A stretch of DNA of 64,000 nucleotides from Kyrpidia spormannii (lineage in GTDB: Bacteria; Bacillota; Bacilli; Kyrpidiales; Kyrpidiaceae). Positions 47,901-56,093 of this stretch are shown here, piece after piece; within the stretch, counting starts at the first letter, position 1; every line of letters starts with the position of its first letter. Made by a program: the position numbers and the translations under genes. The notes under the pieces are model-generated. The model saw only the letters and a list, made by a program, of their open reading frames with translations, did not search any database and had not been told where the DNA came from. The stretch spans positions 3,286,001-3,350,000 of the forward strand of contig NZ_CP024955.1 of the NCBI RefSeq assembly GCF_002804065.1, read 5' to 3'.

Positions 47901-49631
47901 GTGTTCCATGACTTTCTGACACCTTCGCGATATCCAGCAGACTCGATGGGACGTGCGGTCGCCGAGGCACCATCCCCCCGCCCCACTCCTCAACAGGCCG
48001 ACCCCTCCTTGACCGTAGCCGAAGTGTTGCTGCAAGAACTATCTTTGTGGGGGGTCGAGCGGATTTATGGTGTGGCCGGAGACGCTGTCCTCGGGTTTTT
48101 GGACGCGGTTTCAAAACAGGCGCAGGTTCGCGTCATCCCTGTCAAGCATGAATTCCACGCAGGGATCATGGCCTCGGCCGAGGCCAAACTCACCGGTAAG
48201 GTTGGTGTGTGCTTCGCCACCATGGGACCCGGGTTCATGAATCTCCTGAACGGGTTGGCGGACGCGCATTTGGACCGTACGCCGGTTGTGGCCATCACCG
48301 GCCAGGCTCCGGTCAAGCAAATCGGCGGCGACGAGAATCAAGTCATTGACCAACAGGTCGCCATTCAGCCAATCGCCCGGTATAGTTCACTGATCGTCCA
48401 TCCCGATGCCGCCGTCGATAGAATGTACAAAGCCCTTCACCTCGCCAGAACCCATGGCGTCGTCACCCATTTGTCGGTCCCCTCCGACCTTTTTGAGCAG
48501 TCACAGGCCCAACCCCTGCGTCCCCCGGTTCCGTGGATTCACGGTCAGGTGGCCTTTTCTCGGGATTTGCTTGAGCCGGTGCTCGGGGTTATGCGGAGTT
48601 GCCGCCGTCCGATGATCGTCGCCGGCGAGGGCGCATGGTCCGCTCGCCCAGATCTTCCCCGGCTCACACAGCGATGGGGCGGCGGCTTGGTGACCACTCT
48701 AGGGGGCAAAGGTGTCGTGGATGAAGGATTTCCCTTTCACGTCGGCGGCCTCGGGGAAGGAGGAAGCCCGGAGGTGCCTTGGCTTCTTCAGGAGTCTGAT
48801 CTCATTCTTCTGATCGGGAGCACCTATTGGCCGGAAGGATTCGTCCCTCGCCAGCCCAGGGCCATCCAAGTGGACACGGCCCCCGAGAATCTGGGACAGC
48901 GGGTGCAGGTCGAGTACGGAATTGTCGGGGATGCCGGATCGGTGGTGGCTTTATTGGCCGACGCCCTGTCTGACCATCGGCCGGATCAGGAGTGGATCGA
49001 CCGCGTCCAGGCGGCTCACCGGCAGTGGAAGGAAACGGTGGAACGGGAAAGCGAGTTTGATGGAAACCCCTTGCCACCCCAACGAGTAATGGGGGCACTG
49101 TCTACACATATCCCTCCCGATGCGATCATCACTGTGGACACCGGTGATCACACCGTCTGGTTCAACCGAAATTTTCGTTCCCGGGGCCAGACTTTGTTGT
49201 ATTCCGGGGATTGGAGAACGATGGGCTTTGGCCTACCCGCAGCTTTGGCAGCCAAATTAAGCCAACCTCACCGGCCCGTCGTTGCTGTGGTGGGAGACGG
49301 TGGGCTGGCCATGGGGTTGGGGGAGTTGACGACCGCGGTCCAGGAAGGAACCCCCATCACTGTGGTTCTGATGAACAACGGTTCTCTTCAGATGGAAAAA
49401 AGCAAGATGATCATGCGCGGATATGGCCAGGCGGGCGTCGACCTGACCAATCCCGATTTCGTCAAAGTCGCCGAAGCCTCGGGATGGCGAGCTGAACGCG
49501 TCCGGGATGCCACTCAGTTAGAAAGGGCCCTGGTCGACTCCCTCGCTGATCCAAAGCCCACTCTTCTCGATATACCGGTTCAAGGTGTCGTCCCGCCCCT
49601 AACCGGGCAGAAACCCCTTGGCTCATCGTAG
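47901..49631 (+). CDS. Thiamine-diphosphate enzyme, pyruvate oxidase-like
   Basis: A 576-residue ThDP enzyme of the POX/acetolactate synthase superfamily. The Pyr domain has the activating Glu in PVKHEFHAGIMASAEAKLTG, ATMGPGFMNLLNGLADAHLD; the PP domain has GDGGLAMGLGELTTAVQEG with the GDG...NN cofactor motif. The middle FAD/R domain is present. B. subtilis YdaP is the closest type I recall: pyruvate to acetyl-phosphate or acetate plus CO2. Substrate cannot be fixed. GTG at 47901 with AAAGGAG eight bases upstream. Between rpsR and the MazG gene, transcribed opposite to both. Confidence 0.88.
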   Translation: MFHDFLTPSRYPADSMGRAVAEAPSPRPTPQQADPSLTVAEVLLQELSLWGVERIYGVAGDAVLGFLDAVSKQAQVRVIPVKHEFHAGIMASAEAKLTGKVGVCFATMGPGFMNLLNGLADAHLDRTPVVAITGQAPVKQIGGDENQVIDQQVAIQPIARYSSLIVHPDAAVDRMYKALHLARTHGVVTHLSVPSDLFEQSQAQPLRPPVPWIHGQVAFSRDLLEPVLGVMRSCRRPMIVAGEGAWSARPDLPRLTQRWGGGLVTTLGGKGVVDEGFPFHVGGLGEGGSPEVPWLLQESDLILLIGSTYWPEGFVPRQPRAIQVDTAPENLGQRVQVEYGIVGDAGSVVALLADALSDHRPDQEWIDRVQAAHRQWKETVERESEFDGNPLPPQRVMGALSTHIPPDAIITVDTGDHTVWFNRNFRSRGQTLLYSGDWRTMGFGLPAALAAKLSQPHRPVVAVVGDGGLAMGLGELTTAVQEGTPITVVLMNNGSLQMEKSKMIMRGYGQAGVDLTNPDFVKVAEASGWRAERVRDATQLERALVDSLADPKPTLLDIPVQGVVPPLTGQKPLGSS

Positions 49632-49657
49632 AGCCTTGCTCGTACGCATTCCCTGCG

Positions 49658-49693
49658 AGAAGGGGCGCCCGGATCAGCCCGCACGCCCCTTCT
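49658..49693. terminator. Bidirectional intrinsic terminator
   Basis: AGAAGGGGCG and CGCCCCTTCT arms around a 16-base loop, with TGTCT on the plus side and TCGCAGG on the minus side. Sits between the convergent pyruvate-oxidase-like gene and rpsR. Confidence 0.75.
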
Positions 49694-49715
49694 TGTCTGT
49701 ATGGATCCTGATGCG

Positions 49716-49946
49716 TTATTCCACCGTGTAAGGCAAAAGCGCAACCTGCCGGGCCCGCTTTACAGCCACAGTCACCTGACGTTGGTGACGAGCACAATTG
49801 CCCGAGATCCTCCGAGGGAGAATCTTGCCGCGCTCAGTCATGTATTTCCGCAGCCGGTCGGCATCCTTGTAATCCACCCGATCGATCTTGTCCACACAAA
49901 AATTACATACGCGTCGCCGCTTACCTCCTCGGCCCTTGCGCGCCAT
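49716..49946 (-). CDS. rpsR: 30S ribosomal protein S18
   Basis: S18 pairs with S6 in the small subunit platform. The 76 residues show [10 protein letters not shown] with a CxxC and a later GNCARHQRQ, so this is the zinc-binding S18 form. ATG start with AGGGAGG upstream. Last gene of rpsF-ssb-rpsR. Confidence 0.97.
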   Translation of the reverse strand: MARKGRGGKRRRVCNFCVDKIDRVDYKDADRLRKYMTERGKILPRRISGNCARHQRQVTVAVKRARQVALLPYTVE

Positions 49947-49991
49947 CGCAAAACCTCCCTTCTCTTAATTCGTCTTAGCCGTTTCCTCCAT

Positions 49992-50456
49992 TTAGAAGGG
50001 GAGATCATCTTCAGAAATATCGATCCGCGTGGCGTCTCCCTCGAACGGATCATCCATGCCCGTGCTCCGGGTACGGGCCTCCTCCGGCCACCCGCTGCCT
50101 GAGGCCGGTGGGGCACTCGGCCCGCCCTCCCGATCACCCGCACGGTCCAGGAAACGAACATTGTCGGCCACCACTTCCGCCACCCGCACGCGTTGCCCTT
50201 CGCGATTCTCGTAGCTGCGAATCTGCAATCGGCCTTCCACCGCAGCCAGTCGTCCTTTGCGTAGGTACTGGGCGCAGAGTTCGCCGAGTTTCTGCCAAAC
50301 CACAATGTTAATAAAATCTGTCTCCCGCTCTCCCATCTGGTTGAGGCGAGGCCGGTCGACAGCCAACGTAAAATGGGCCACCGGTGTCCCTGATGGCGTG
50401 TACCGCAACTCCGGATCCTGGGTTAGGCGGCCAATCAGAATGATGCGGTTGAGCAT
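49992..50456 (-). CDS. ssb: Single-stranded DNA-binding protein
   Basis: Essential ssDNA-binding protein in replication and repair. The 154-residue product opens MLNRIILIGRLTQDPELRYT, has the OB fold with VVWQKLGELCAQYL and ends in the acidic tip DISEDDLPF that recruits partner proteins. A Gly/Pro/Ser-rich linker is between. Start ATG with GGGGG upstream; lies 16 bases after rpsF and 45 before rpsR. Confidence 0.97.
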   Translation of the reverse strand: MLNRIILIGRLTQDPELRYTPSGTPVAHFTLAVDRPRLNQMGERETDFINIVVWQKLGELCAQYLRKGRLAAVEGRLQIRSYENREGQRVRVAEVVADNVRFLDRAGDREGGPSAPPASGSGWPEEARTRSTGMDDPFEGDATRIDISEDDLPF

Positions 50457-50472
50457 GGGAGATCCCCCCGTG

Positions 50473-50760
50473 TCACTCGTCCTCGCGTACGACGATGTAC
50501 CGGAGCACTGGCTCGGAGATGCGGAGCACTCTCTCCAACTCCTTCGGCACTTCGGTATCCGACGCGAACTTCATGAGCACATAATATCCTTCCCGGTGGC
50601 CTTCAATCTCGTAAGCCATGCGGCGTTTGCCCCAGGTATTGACTTCCTGGAGTTCCCCCCCGGCCGCGGTGACCACCTCAGCAAGCCGCTTGACCTGGTC
50701 CGCTGTCACTTCTTCCTCCAAGTCAGGGCGAAGGATATACAGTGTCTCGTAGTTACGCAT
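50473..50760 (-). CDS. rpsF: 30S ribosomal protein S6
   Basis: S6 of the small subunit, 95 residues, opening MRNYETLYILRPDLEEE and carrying the conserved NTWGKRRMAYEI and EGYYVLMKF segments. ATG start with AAGGAGG upstream. First of rpsF-ssb-rpsR, with a clear promoter and an 89-base structured leader in which S6:S18 feedback could act. Confidence 0.97.
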   Translation of the reverse strand: MRNYETLYILRPDLEEEVTADQVKRLAEVVTAAGGELQEVNTWGKRRMAYEIEGHREGYYVLMKFASDTEVPKELERVLRISEPVLRYIVVREDE

Positions 50761-50848
50761 AGTCAGTCACCTCCTTGTGGACAATGGCCCCCGTGGGAGC
50801 AAGGAGGATTGGGCGAATCAATCCGCCACAAAAACCCTCTGATCATCT

Positions 50849-50877
50849 AGTCTACCACGTCAGACACACGGTCGCAA
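50849..50877 (-). promoter_or_regulatory. Sigma-A promoter of rpsF-ssb-rpsR
   Basis: TTGCGA (50872-50877) and TAGACT (50849-50854) with a 17-base spacer on the minus strand. Confidence 0.7.
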
Positions 50878-50922
50878 CCGCCGGGGTTTTCTTTTTCTAA
50901 CACAACCTGTGGATCGGATCTT

Positions 50923-52023
50923 TCAGACATTGAAGCGAAAATGCATCACATCTCCGTCCTGAACCACGTAATCTTTCCCCTCCAGCCGAAGGAGACCCTG
51001 TTCCCGGGCCGCCACTGTGGACCCGGCTCGGACGAGGTCCTCGTAGGAAACGACCTCTGCTCGAATAAACCCGCGTTCAAAGTCGGAATGGATCACGCCC
51101 GCCGCTTGGGGCGCTTTTGTCCCTTTCACGATGGTCCAGGCTTTCACTTCTTTTTCTCCAGCGGTAAAATACGTGATCAACCCCAACAGCTTATACGCCG
51201 CCCGAGTGATGCGGTCAAGGCCGGACTCTTGTAATCCCGCCTCGGCGAGGAAAAGATCCCGGTCTTCACCTTCAAGTTCCGCGATCTCTGCTTCTAGCCG
51301 AGCACTGACGGGAATCACCTCCGCCCCTTCCACCCGGGCGCGCCGGCGCACTTCCTGGACCATCGGATGCTCCCAGGCCGTGGCCACATCCTGTTCATGC
51401 ACATTGGCGACATAAAGGACGGGTTTGGCCGTTAGAAGATGAAGATCGCTCAAAAACTTGCTTTCTTCCTCAGACCAGGCTTGTCCCCGGACGCCTTTTC
51501 CCTCTTCCAGGAGGCGCTGAATTCTTTCAAGTAGCGCCAACTCCCAATCATACCGTTTATCGCCGCTTTTCCTCAATCGCCGAGTTTTCTCGATCCGGCG
51601 TTCAACCGTCTCCAGGTCGGCCAAATTGAGTTCAACATTGATCGTCTCGATATCGTCAACGGGGGAAACGCGGCCGGCGACATGGGTGATGTCCGGGTCT
51701 TCAAAACACCGGACGACATGGACAATGGCGTCAACCTCTCGGATATGAGAGAGAAACTGGTTTCCAAGGCCTTCCCCATGGCTGGCCCCTTTCACGAGCC
51801 CCGCAATATCGACAAATTCAAAAACCGCAGGCACAACTCTGCCCGGATGGAACAACTCCGCCAGGCGCACCAGGCGTCCATCGGGAACCTGGACCACCCC
51901 GACGTTGGGATCGATCGTACAGAATGGATAGTTCGCCGTTTCTGCGCCAGCGCGGGTGATGGCGTTGAACAACGTTGATTTGCCTACGTTCGGTAAACCC
52001 ACAATTCCTGCTTGTAATGGCAT
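50923..52023 (-). CDS. ychF: Redox-regulated ATPase YchF
   Basis: Obg-family P-loop protein that prefers ATP and binds ribosomes. The 366 residues have G1 [14 protein letters not shown], the G3 [14 protein letters not shown], a coiled helical insert and the C-terminal TGS domain ([20 protein letters not shown]). The guanine-recognition NKxD is replaced by VANVHEQD, usual for YchF. ATG at 52023 with GGAAG upstream. 31 codons of open frame upstream were rejected. Confidence 0.95.
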   Translation of the reverse strand: MPLQAGIVGLPNVGKSTLFNAITRAGAETANYPFCTIDPNVGVVQVPDGRLVRLAELFHPGRVVPAVFEFVDIAGLVKGASHGEGLGNQFLSHIREVDAIVHVVRCFEDPDITHVAGRVSPVDDIETINVELNLADLETVERRIEKTRRLRKSGDKRYDWELALLERIQRLLEEGKGVRGQAWSEEESKFLSDLHLLTAKPVLYVANVHEQDVATAWEHPMVQEVRRRARVEGAEVIPVSARLEAEIAELEGEDRDLFLAEAGLQESGLDRITRAAYKLLGLITYFTAGEKEVKAWTIVKGTKAPQAAGVIHSDFERGFIRAEVVSYEDLVRAGSTVAAREQGLLRLEGKDYVVQDGDVMHFRFNV

Positions 52024-52148
52024 CTTTACGCTTCCGGCCGCTCTCCGGCCGGCCCCCTTTCTCAGACCCATGGTAATGAGCGTATCCGTCCAGCTTGGCC
52101 GGGGCGTTCTGATCAATAAGCCCCAAGGGCCGACTCCGCTCGGATCAG

Positions 52149-52385
52149 TCAGTCTCCGGTTTTCGCACTCAAACCCGGTCCACCCGGGCTGTCGAGTTGT
52201 TCCGTGCGAATCACGCGTTTCAGGTTTCGCTCAAACTTCGCTCGGGGCAACAAAACGCTTCTCCCGCAGTGTACACATTTGATCCGGATGTCCATCCCCA
52301 TGCGGATAATGGTCCAGGCGTTTGTTCCACAGGGGTGGGTCCGTCTCATTTCAACGACATCGCCGAGCTGATACTTCTTTTCCAT
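52149..52385 (-). CDS. DUF951 family small zinc-ribbon-like protein
   Basis: A 78-residue protein opening MEKKYQLGDVVEMRRTHPCG, with THPCGTNAWTI and IKCVHCGRSVLLPRAKFER, the standard DUF951 pattern (Bacillus YyzM). The Cys residues suggest metal or nucleic-acid binding. Function not established. ATG at 52385 with GGAGGGG upstream. Usually next to ychF, as here. Confidence 0.88.
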   Translation of the reverse strand: MEKKYQLGDVVEMRRTHPCGTNAWTIIRMGMDIRIKCVHCGRSVLLPRAKFERNLKRVIRTEQLDSPGGPGLSAKTGD

Positions 52386-52476
52386 GGTCCCTGCACCCCT
52401 CCGGCACCTCGGCATCCGCTTCGTATTCAGTCTACTGTTTCTAGGCTTCCCTGTCCATGGGAAGTGGACCCCATAG

Positions 52477-53016
52477 TTACCCGCCAAAAGGTGAGGGCGA
52501 GCCCAATAGGGTGAACCATACGCTATTTTTCACCCACGGAAGGAGGGCTGCAAACTCCGGGTTGCGAGTGAGACGAAAGGCTATCCGCCATAGGCCGTAG
52601 TAGATCCCCGTATAGCCCGCAAGAGAAAGGAGAGCGCCAATCAGATTAGGATGGATGGCACCCGATCGCGGACGCTCAATGGCCCCAAGTGCGACGTGAA
52701 TGGCGGAAACAATCAGAAGCGCGGCAAGGAAGATGGTCAGCCCACCGGCGATGAAGGTTGCGCTTTCACGCAGAGACGGGAGGGGGTTTGCGGCAGTTCC
52801 GGAGCCTGCCGGCCAGGCGGTGCCCGGAATCGCAGTGAGATTTGCCGCCCATGCTCCGATGGCCTCGACGGTGCGCCGATCGAGGTGAAGCCACGTCCAA
52901 CCTCCGGTGACGAGCAAAGCGGCCGTAGAGGCCATCTCCAGAAGGATGCGCTTGGTACTAACCCCCAGCCCACGCATTGTCACCCATGCCATAGCAATCC
53001 ACAGAGGCGCGTCCAT
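52477..53016 (-). CDS. Membrane protein, CvpA-like (tentative)
   Basis: A 179-residue protein with about four transmembrane helices, including ILLEMASTAALLVTGGWTWL, FIAGGLTIFLAALLIVSAIHV and LIGALLSLAGYTGIYYGLW, and an extracellular loop rich in Thr, Ala, Pro and Gly. It could be a CvpA-type protein by helix spacing and the opening RG...STKRILLEMAS pattern, but I am not certain. ATG at 53016. Divergent from yyaC; lies upstream of DUF951. Confidence 0.65.
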   Translation of the reverse strand: MDAPLWIAMAWVTMRGLGVSTKRILLEMASTAALLVTGGWTWLHLDRRTVEAIGAWAANLTAIPGTAWPAGSGTAANPLPSLRESATFIAGGLTIFLAALLIVSAIHVALGAIERPRSGAIHPNLIGALLSLAGYTGIYYGLWRIAFRLTRNPEFAALLPWVKNSVWFTLLGSPSPFGG

Positions 53017-53048
53017 CCAAGTCCCCCCGACATTCCCTGTCGTCCTAT

Positions 53049-53079
53049 GTATATTCCCCGCGCCGCGAACCGTATACTG
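53049..53079 (+). promoter_or_regulatory. Possible forespore-type promoter of yyaC
   Basis: GTATA (53049-53053), 16 bases, then CCGTATACTG (53070-53079). This follows the sigma-F outline GYWTA-N16-GGNNANANTW except for the CC. B. subtilis yyaC is forespore expressed. Confidence 0.3.
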
Positions 53080-53108
53080 AGATGAATCTATATTCCGGAG
53101 GTTCTCTT

Positions 53109-53741
53109 ATGAGGTTCCTTCGCCAGGATGAACATCTGCCGCGTTATCCTATCCGCGTGGCCTACAATGATCCAAACGCCGCTGGAGTTCTGGCCCAAGG
53201 AGTGTGGGAGACGGTTCGCCTAAAGGCCCGGGACCGCAATGTGGCCATTATTTGCGTGGGCACCGACCGCTCCACCGGCGACGCATTGGGGCCTCTGGTG
53301 GGAAGCCGGCTTGCCGAGGCGCTGCAATCCACCGAGATCCAAATCTTCGGTACGTTGGACGAGCCCGTTCACGCCGTAAACTTGACCGAAACCCTCACAA
53401 GACTGGACCGCATGTCACCGGCTCCCTTTGTCATCGCGGTAGACGCCTGCCTGGGGCAGGTCAACAGCATTGGTCAGATCTCTCTTCATGACGGTCCCCT
53501 TCGTCCCGGAGCGGGAGTGAACAAGCAACTTCCTGCAGTGGGGGACATCCATGTCACCGGCATCGTGAATGTCGGGGGCTACATGGAATACTTCGTCCTT
53601 CAGAATACCCGCCTTCAGCTTGTATTTCGCATGGCCCGTATCATCGCTGACGGGCTCGCAGAAGGGTTGGATCGCCGTCTCCGGGCGGGAGGCGAGGTTC
53701 TGCCGTTTCCCGTGCGCCGCCCCGCCCCGGGTGGACCTTAA
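53109..53741 (+). CDS. yyaC: YyaC-type spore protease-related protein (DUF1256)
   Basis: A 210-residue protein of the family of GPR-related spore proteins. It has NVAIICVGTDRSTGDALGPLVG, GTLDEPVHAVNL, VIAVDACLGQ and DIHVTGIVNVGGYMEYF, matching YyaC. The fold is phosphorylase/hydrolase-like and related to the germination protease GPR; activity of YyaC itself is unproven. ATG at 53109 with GGAGG seven bases upstream. Divergent from the membrane gene. Confidence 0.9.
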   Translation: MRFLRQDEHLPRYPIRVAYNDPNAAGVLAQGVWETVRLKARDRNVAIICVGTDRSTGDALGPLVGSRLAEALQSTEIQIFGTLDEPVHAVNLTETLTRLDRMSPAPFVIAVDACLGQVNSIGQISLHDGPLRPGAGVNKQLPAVGDIHVTGIVNVGGYMEYFVLQNTRLQLVFRMARIIADGLAEGLDRRLRAGGEVLPFPVRRPAPGGP

Positions 53742-53766
53742 AAAACCAACCCCGGTCAATGTAAGG

Positions 53767-54660
53767 TCAGGGTGCGGGACAGAGGACAGTCAGAGAACCG
53801 GGCCACACCATCGCCTCCATCGTTTCTTGGGGCAATACTTCCCCATCTGCGTGAACCGGCCATGGTGTCGCCGGATGAATGCAGATCCGTTTTCCCCGGT
53901 GAAGGTGAACAGACGGGTGACCGACATGTTTCCCGGTGAATACTTTCGGAAAGATCAAGCAGAACTCTGGTTTTGAGAGGCCATCCACCACACATAGATC
54001 CAGTTCGCCGTCTTCCATGGTCGCGTGGGGCAGGATGCGCATCCCGCCGGCGTAGGTCGATCCGTTTCCCAACGCCACCAGCCAGGCTGAGCGATAGGTG
54101 TAAAGGGCCCCGTCCACTTCAATATCCACCCGCTGGGGCCTGAAGAACAGTAACTGAATAGCAACACCCACCACATATCCGAAAGGTCCCCATCGCTTCA
54201 GCCACACCGAGTTGTTCACATGCCGCGCCACCCAGGCATCAAAGCCCGTGCCAGCAATGTTAATAAAAACGCCGTTTTGTGTTTGCACGAGGTCAACTTG
54301 ACGTTTGATGGCACCTTGGAGTTGTCGGATAGCCCGCAATCCTTTTTTGATCCCAAAATAGCGTGCCAGATCATTTCCGGTACCCGCCGGGAGAATTCCG
54401 AGGGCAATGGAGCTTCCAGCCAGGCCTTGGATCACTTCATGGATCGTTCCGTCGCCTCCAACGGCCACGACAACGTCCGCCGCCCGGTCTTCTACCGTTT
54501 TCTTCGCAATCCATGTGGCATCTCCGGGGGATTTCGTATGATACACGTCCCAATGCTTGCCGAGCGTTGCCAGATGACGATAATAACGATTCCAACGGCG
54601 AGCGGCCTTTCCTTTACCAGCAACGGGATTAACAACAAACAACCATCTTTCCATGACCAT
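53767..54660 (-). CDS. Diacylglycerol kinase-family lipid kinase
   Basis: A 297-residue DgkB/YegS-type lipid kinase. It opens with ERWLFVVNPVAGKGKA, has the nucleotide loop VVAVGGDGTIHEVIQGL, LPAGTGNDLARYFG, and FINIAGTGFDAWVARH, all diagnostic. Substrate is likely diacylglycerol or another undecaprenyl/lipid diol; the sequence cannot decide. The DUF4446 stop TAA abuts this ATG, so translation is coupled. An ATG six bases downstream is a second option. Confidence 0.9.
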   Translation of the reverse strand: MVMERWLFVVNPVAGKGKAARRWNRYYRHLATLGKHWDVYHTKSPGDATWIAKKTVEDRAADVVVAVGGDGTIHEVIQGLAGSSIALGILPAGTGNDLARYFGIKKGLRAIRQLQGAIKRQVDLVQTQNGVFINIAGTGFDAWVARHVNNSVWLKRWGPFGYVVGVAIQLLFFRPQRVDIEVDGALYTYRSAWLVALGNGSTYAGGMRILPHATMEDGELDLCVVDGLSKPEFCLIFPKVFTGKHVGHPSVHLHRGKRICIHPATPWPVHADGEVLPQETMEAMVWPGSLTVLCPAP

Positions 54661-55206
54661 TTACGACCTTTCTTCAAGCGGCCGCAAAGCAGAGGATACC
54701 GGCGAGTCGGAGGCACCACTAAACTGGATGGCTTCAGCCAGGACCCGTTTTTCTTCTTCACTGAGGGGATAGGTCGAGGTGCCATTTTGGACCGGTTTTG
54801 CGTAGATCCTCGATTCATCTCGGCCGTAGATACTCGATAAAATGACGCCGTTGCCACTGCCGTCGAGCCAGGCGGCGGAGAAACTCAGATCACTGCCGAA
54901 ATCGGAAAACGCGTTGTAGCGGACGACCCGGGCAGTGCGTAATGTTGCCCGGAGACTTTTTTCCAAGTAGTCGATTCGTGCTTCAAGACGGCGTACTTCT
55001 TCGCTCAGTTGTTGTATCCGCTCTAAGGTTTGTGGCAGCAGCTTTTCCACGTCTGTCCCCGAGCGGCCCACCCATTGCCGATAGCGCTTCTGAGTCTTGC
55101 GGAGTCCAGCCCCCTGGATAAGGACGGTCAGCCACAGCAAGACAACCAGAATGCCGATGGCGGCAACCCAATACCATAGGGGAATGGCTGCAATCGAGGA
55201 ATACAT
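54661..55206 (-). CDS. DUF4446 family membrane-anchored protein
   Basis: A 181-residue protein: an N-terminal transmembrane helix (WYWVAAIGILVVLLWLTVLI, about 10-29), a coiled coil (LLPQTLERIQQLSEEVRRLE), then a compact beta domain with VRYNAFSDFGSDLSFSAAWL and GVILSSIYGRDESR. This is the DUF4446 layout; function unknown. ATG at 55206 with AAAGGAGG upstream. Typical of the par region in Bacilli. Confidence 0.85.
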   Translation of the reverse strand: MYSSIAAIPLWYWVAAIGILVVLLWLTVLIQGAGLRKTQKRYRQWVGRSGTDVEKLLPQTLERIQQLSEEVRRLEARIDYLEKSLRATLRTARVVRYNAFSDFGSDLSFSAAWLDGSGNGVILSSIYGRDESRIYAKPVQNGTSTYPLSEEEKRVLAEAIQFSGASDSPVSSALRPLEERS

Positions 55207-55235
55207 GGTTCTGCCTCCTTTAAGTGTTCCCTCAT

Positions 55236-55958
55236 TTATGCGCCTAAAACCAGGATCAGAATTGCTCGAATCAATGCTGCTACAAGCAGCGCTGGCAATA
55301 GATTGCCCACCCGAATCGCCGTGATTCGCAGGAGGTTGACACCAATGCCAAGGATCATCAAGCCCCCCGCCGCATTGATCATGCTCAAGATCGGCGGTTG
55401 AAGCCATTGATGGAGCCATCCTGCAAGGAGGGCGATGGCTCCTTGATAGACAAAGACGGGCAGGGCAGCAAGAACCACCCCAGGCCCCATGGTGGACGTA
55501 AACAGAATGGATGAAACGCCATCCAAAAGGGATTTAGTAAAGAGAATATCATGTTTATCTTCCAGGCCACTTTGCAAGCCGCCGAGAATGGACATGGCCC
55601 CAACGCAGAAGACCAGGGTAGCCGTGAGAAAGGCTTGACCCGCCTGTCCCCGGCCGCGCAGCCATGTCCACTTCTTTTCTGCGCTTCGACCCGCACGTTC
55701 AAGAAACCCTTCGATGTTGAGCCATTCGCCCAAGGCGCCGCCGACAACCAAACTGACGATGACAATCAGAAAATCGTATTCATGACCTGGGCCGTTGACG
55801 TTGTTCAGGGTCATCGAGATCCCCATGACCATGACGGCTAGCCCAATCCCCTGTTGCATGAGCGTCCGGATTCTTTCCGGAATGCCGTTAAATAAAAGTC
55901 CGAGTAACGTTCCAATGATGATGGCAGCCACATTCACGAGTGTGCCTTCAAGTACCAC
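55236..55958 (-). CDS. DUF554 family membrane protein
   Basis: A 240-residue integral membrane protein with about seven helices: GTLVNVAAIIIGTLLGLLF, IRTLMQQGIGLAVMVMG, FLIVIVSLVVGGALGEWL and others. Conserved segments GALGEW and GVSSILFTSTMGPGV match DUF554 (Bacillus YdfK/YqgA-type). A transport role is assumed by the family name only. GTG start at 55958; its ribosome binding site is poor, so the exact start is uncertain. Upstream lies the desulfurase terminator. Confidence 0.82.
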   Translation of the reverse strand: MVLEGTLVNVAAIIIGTLLGLLFNGIPERIRTLMQQGIGLAVMVMGISMTLNNVNGPGHEYDFLIVIVSLVVGGALGEWLNIEGFLERAGRSAEKKWTWLRGRGQAGQAFLTATLVFCVGAMSILGGLQSGLEDKHDILFTKSLLDGVSSILFTSTMGPGVVLAALPVFVYQGAIALLAGWLHQWLQPPILSMINAAGGLMILGIGVNLLRITAIRVGNLLPALLVAALIRAILILVLGA

Positions 55959-56058
55959 GATCTGGCCGGCTGTGTTCCGCGTGGGTGGAACCCTGCAAAA
56001 CGGCCTTCCCCCCTTTCAACGGTGTTCGATTGGACGCCGCCATTTCAGCGCAAAGTGC

Positions 56059-56089
56059 AAAAACAGTCCTGCGCCATTCCCGCAGGACT
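56059..56089 (-). terminator. Intrinsic terminator of the cysteine desulfurase gene
   Basis: Minus strand AGTCCTGCG-GGAATGG-CGCAGGACT then GTTTTTGC. Arms 56081-56089 and 56065-56073. Starts four bases after the stop at 56094. Confidence 0.85.
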
Positions 56090-56093
56090 CTGG

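Noticed and set aside
47734-48114. N-terminal extension of the MazG-like frame
   Set aside because: The extension is Arg/Pro-rich, lies antisense to the ThDP enzyme gene and has no good ribosome binding site; a GTG with GGGGAGG marks the likely start.
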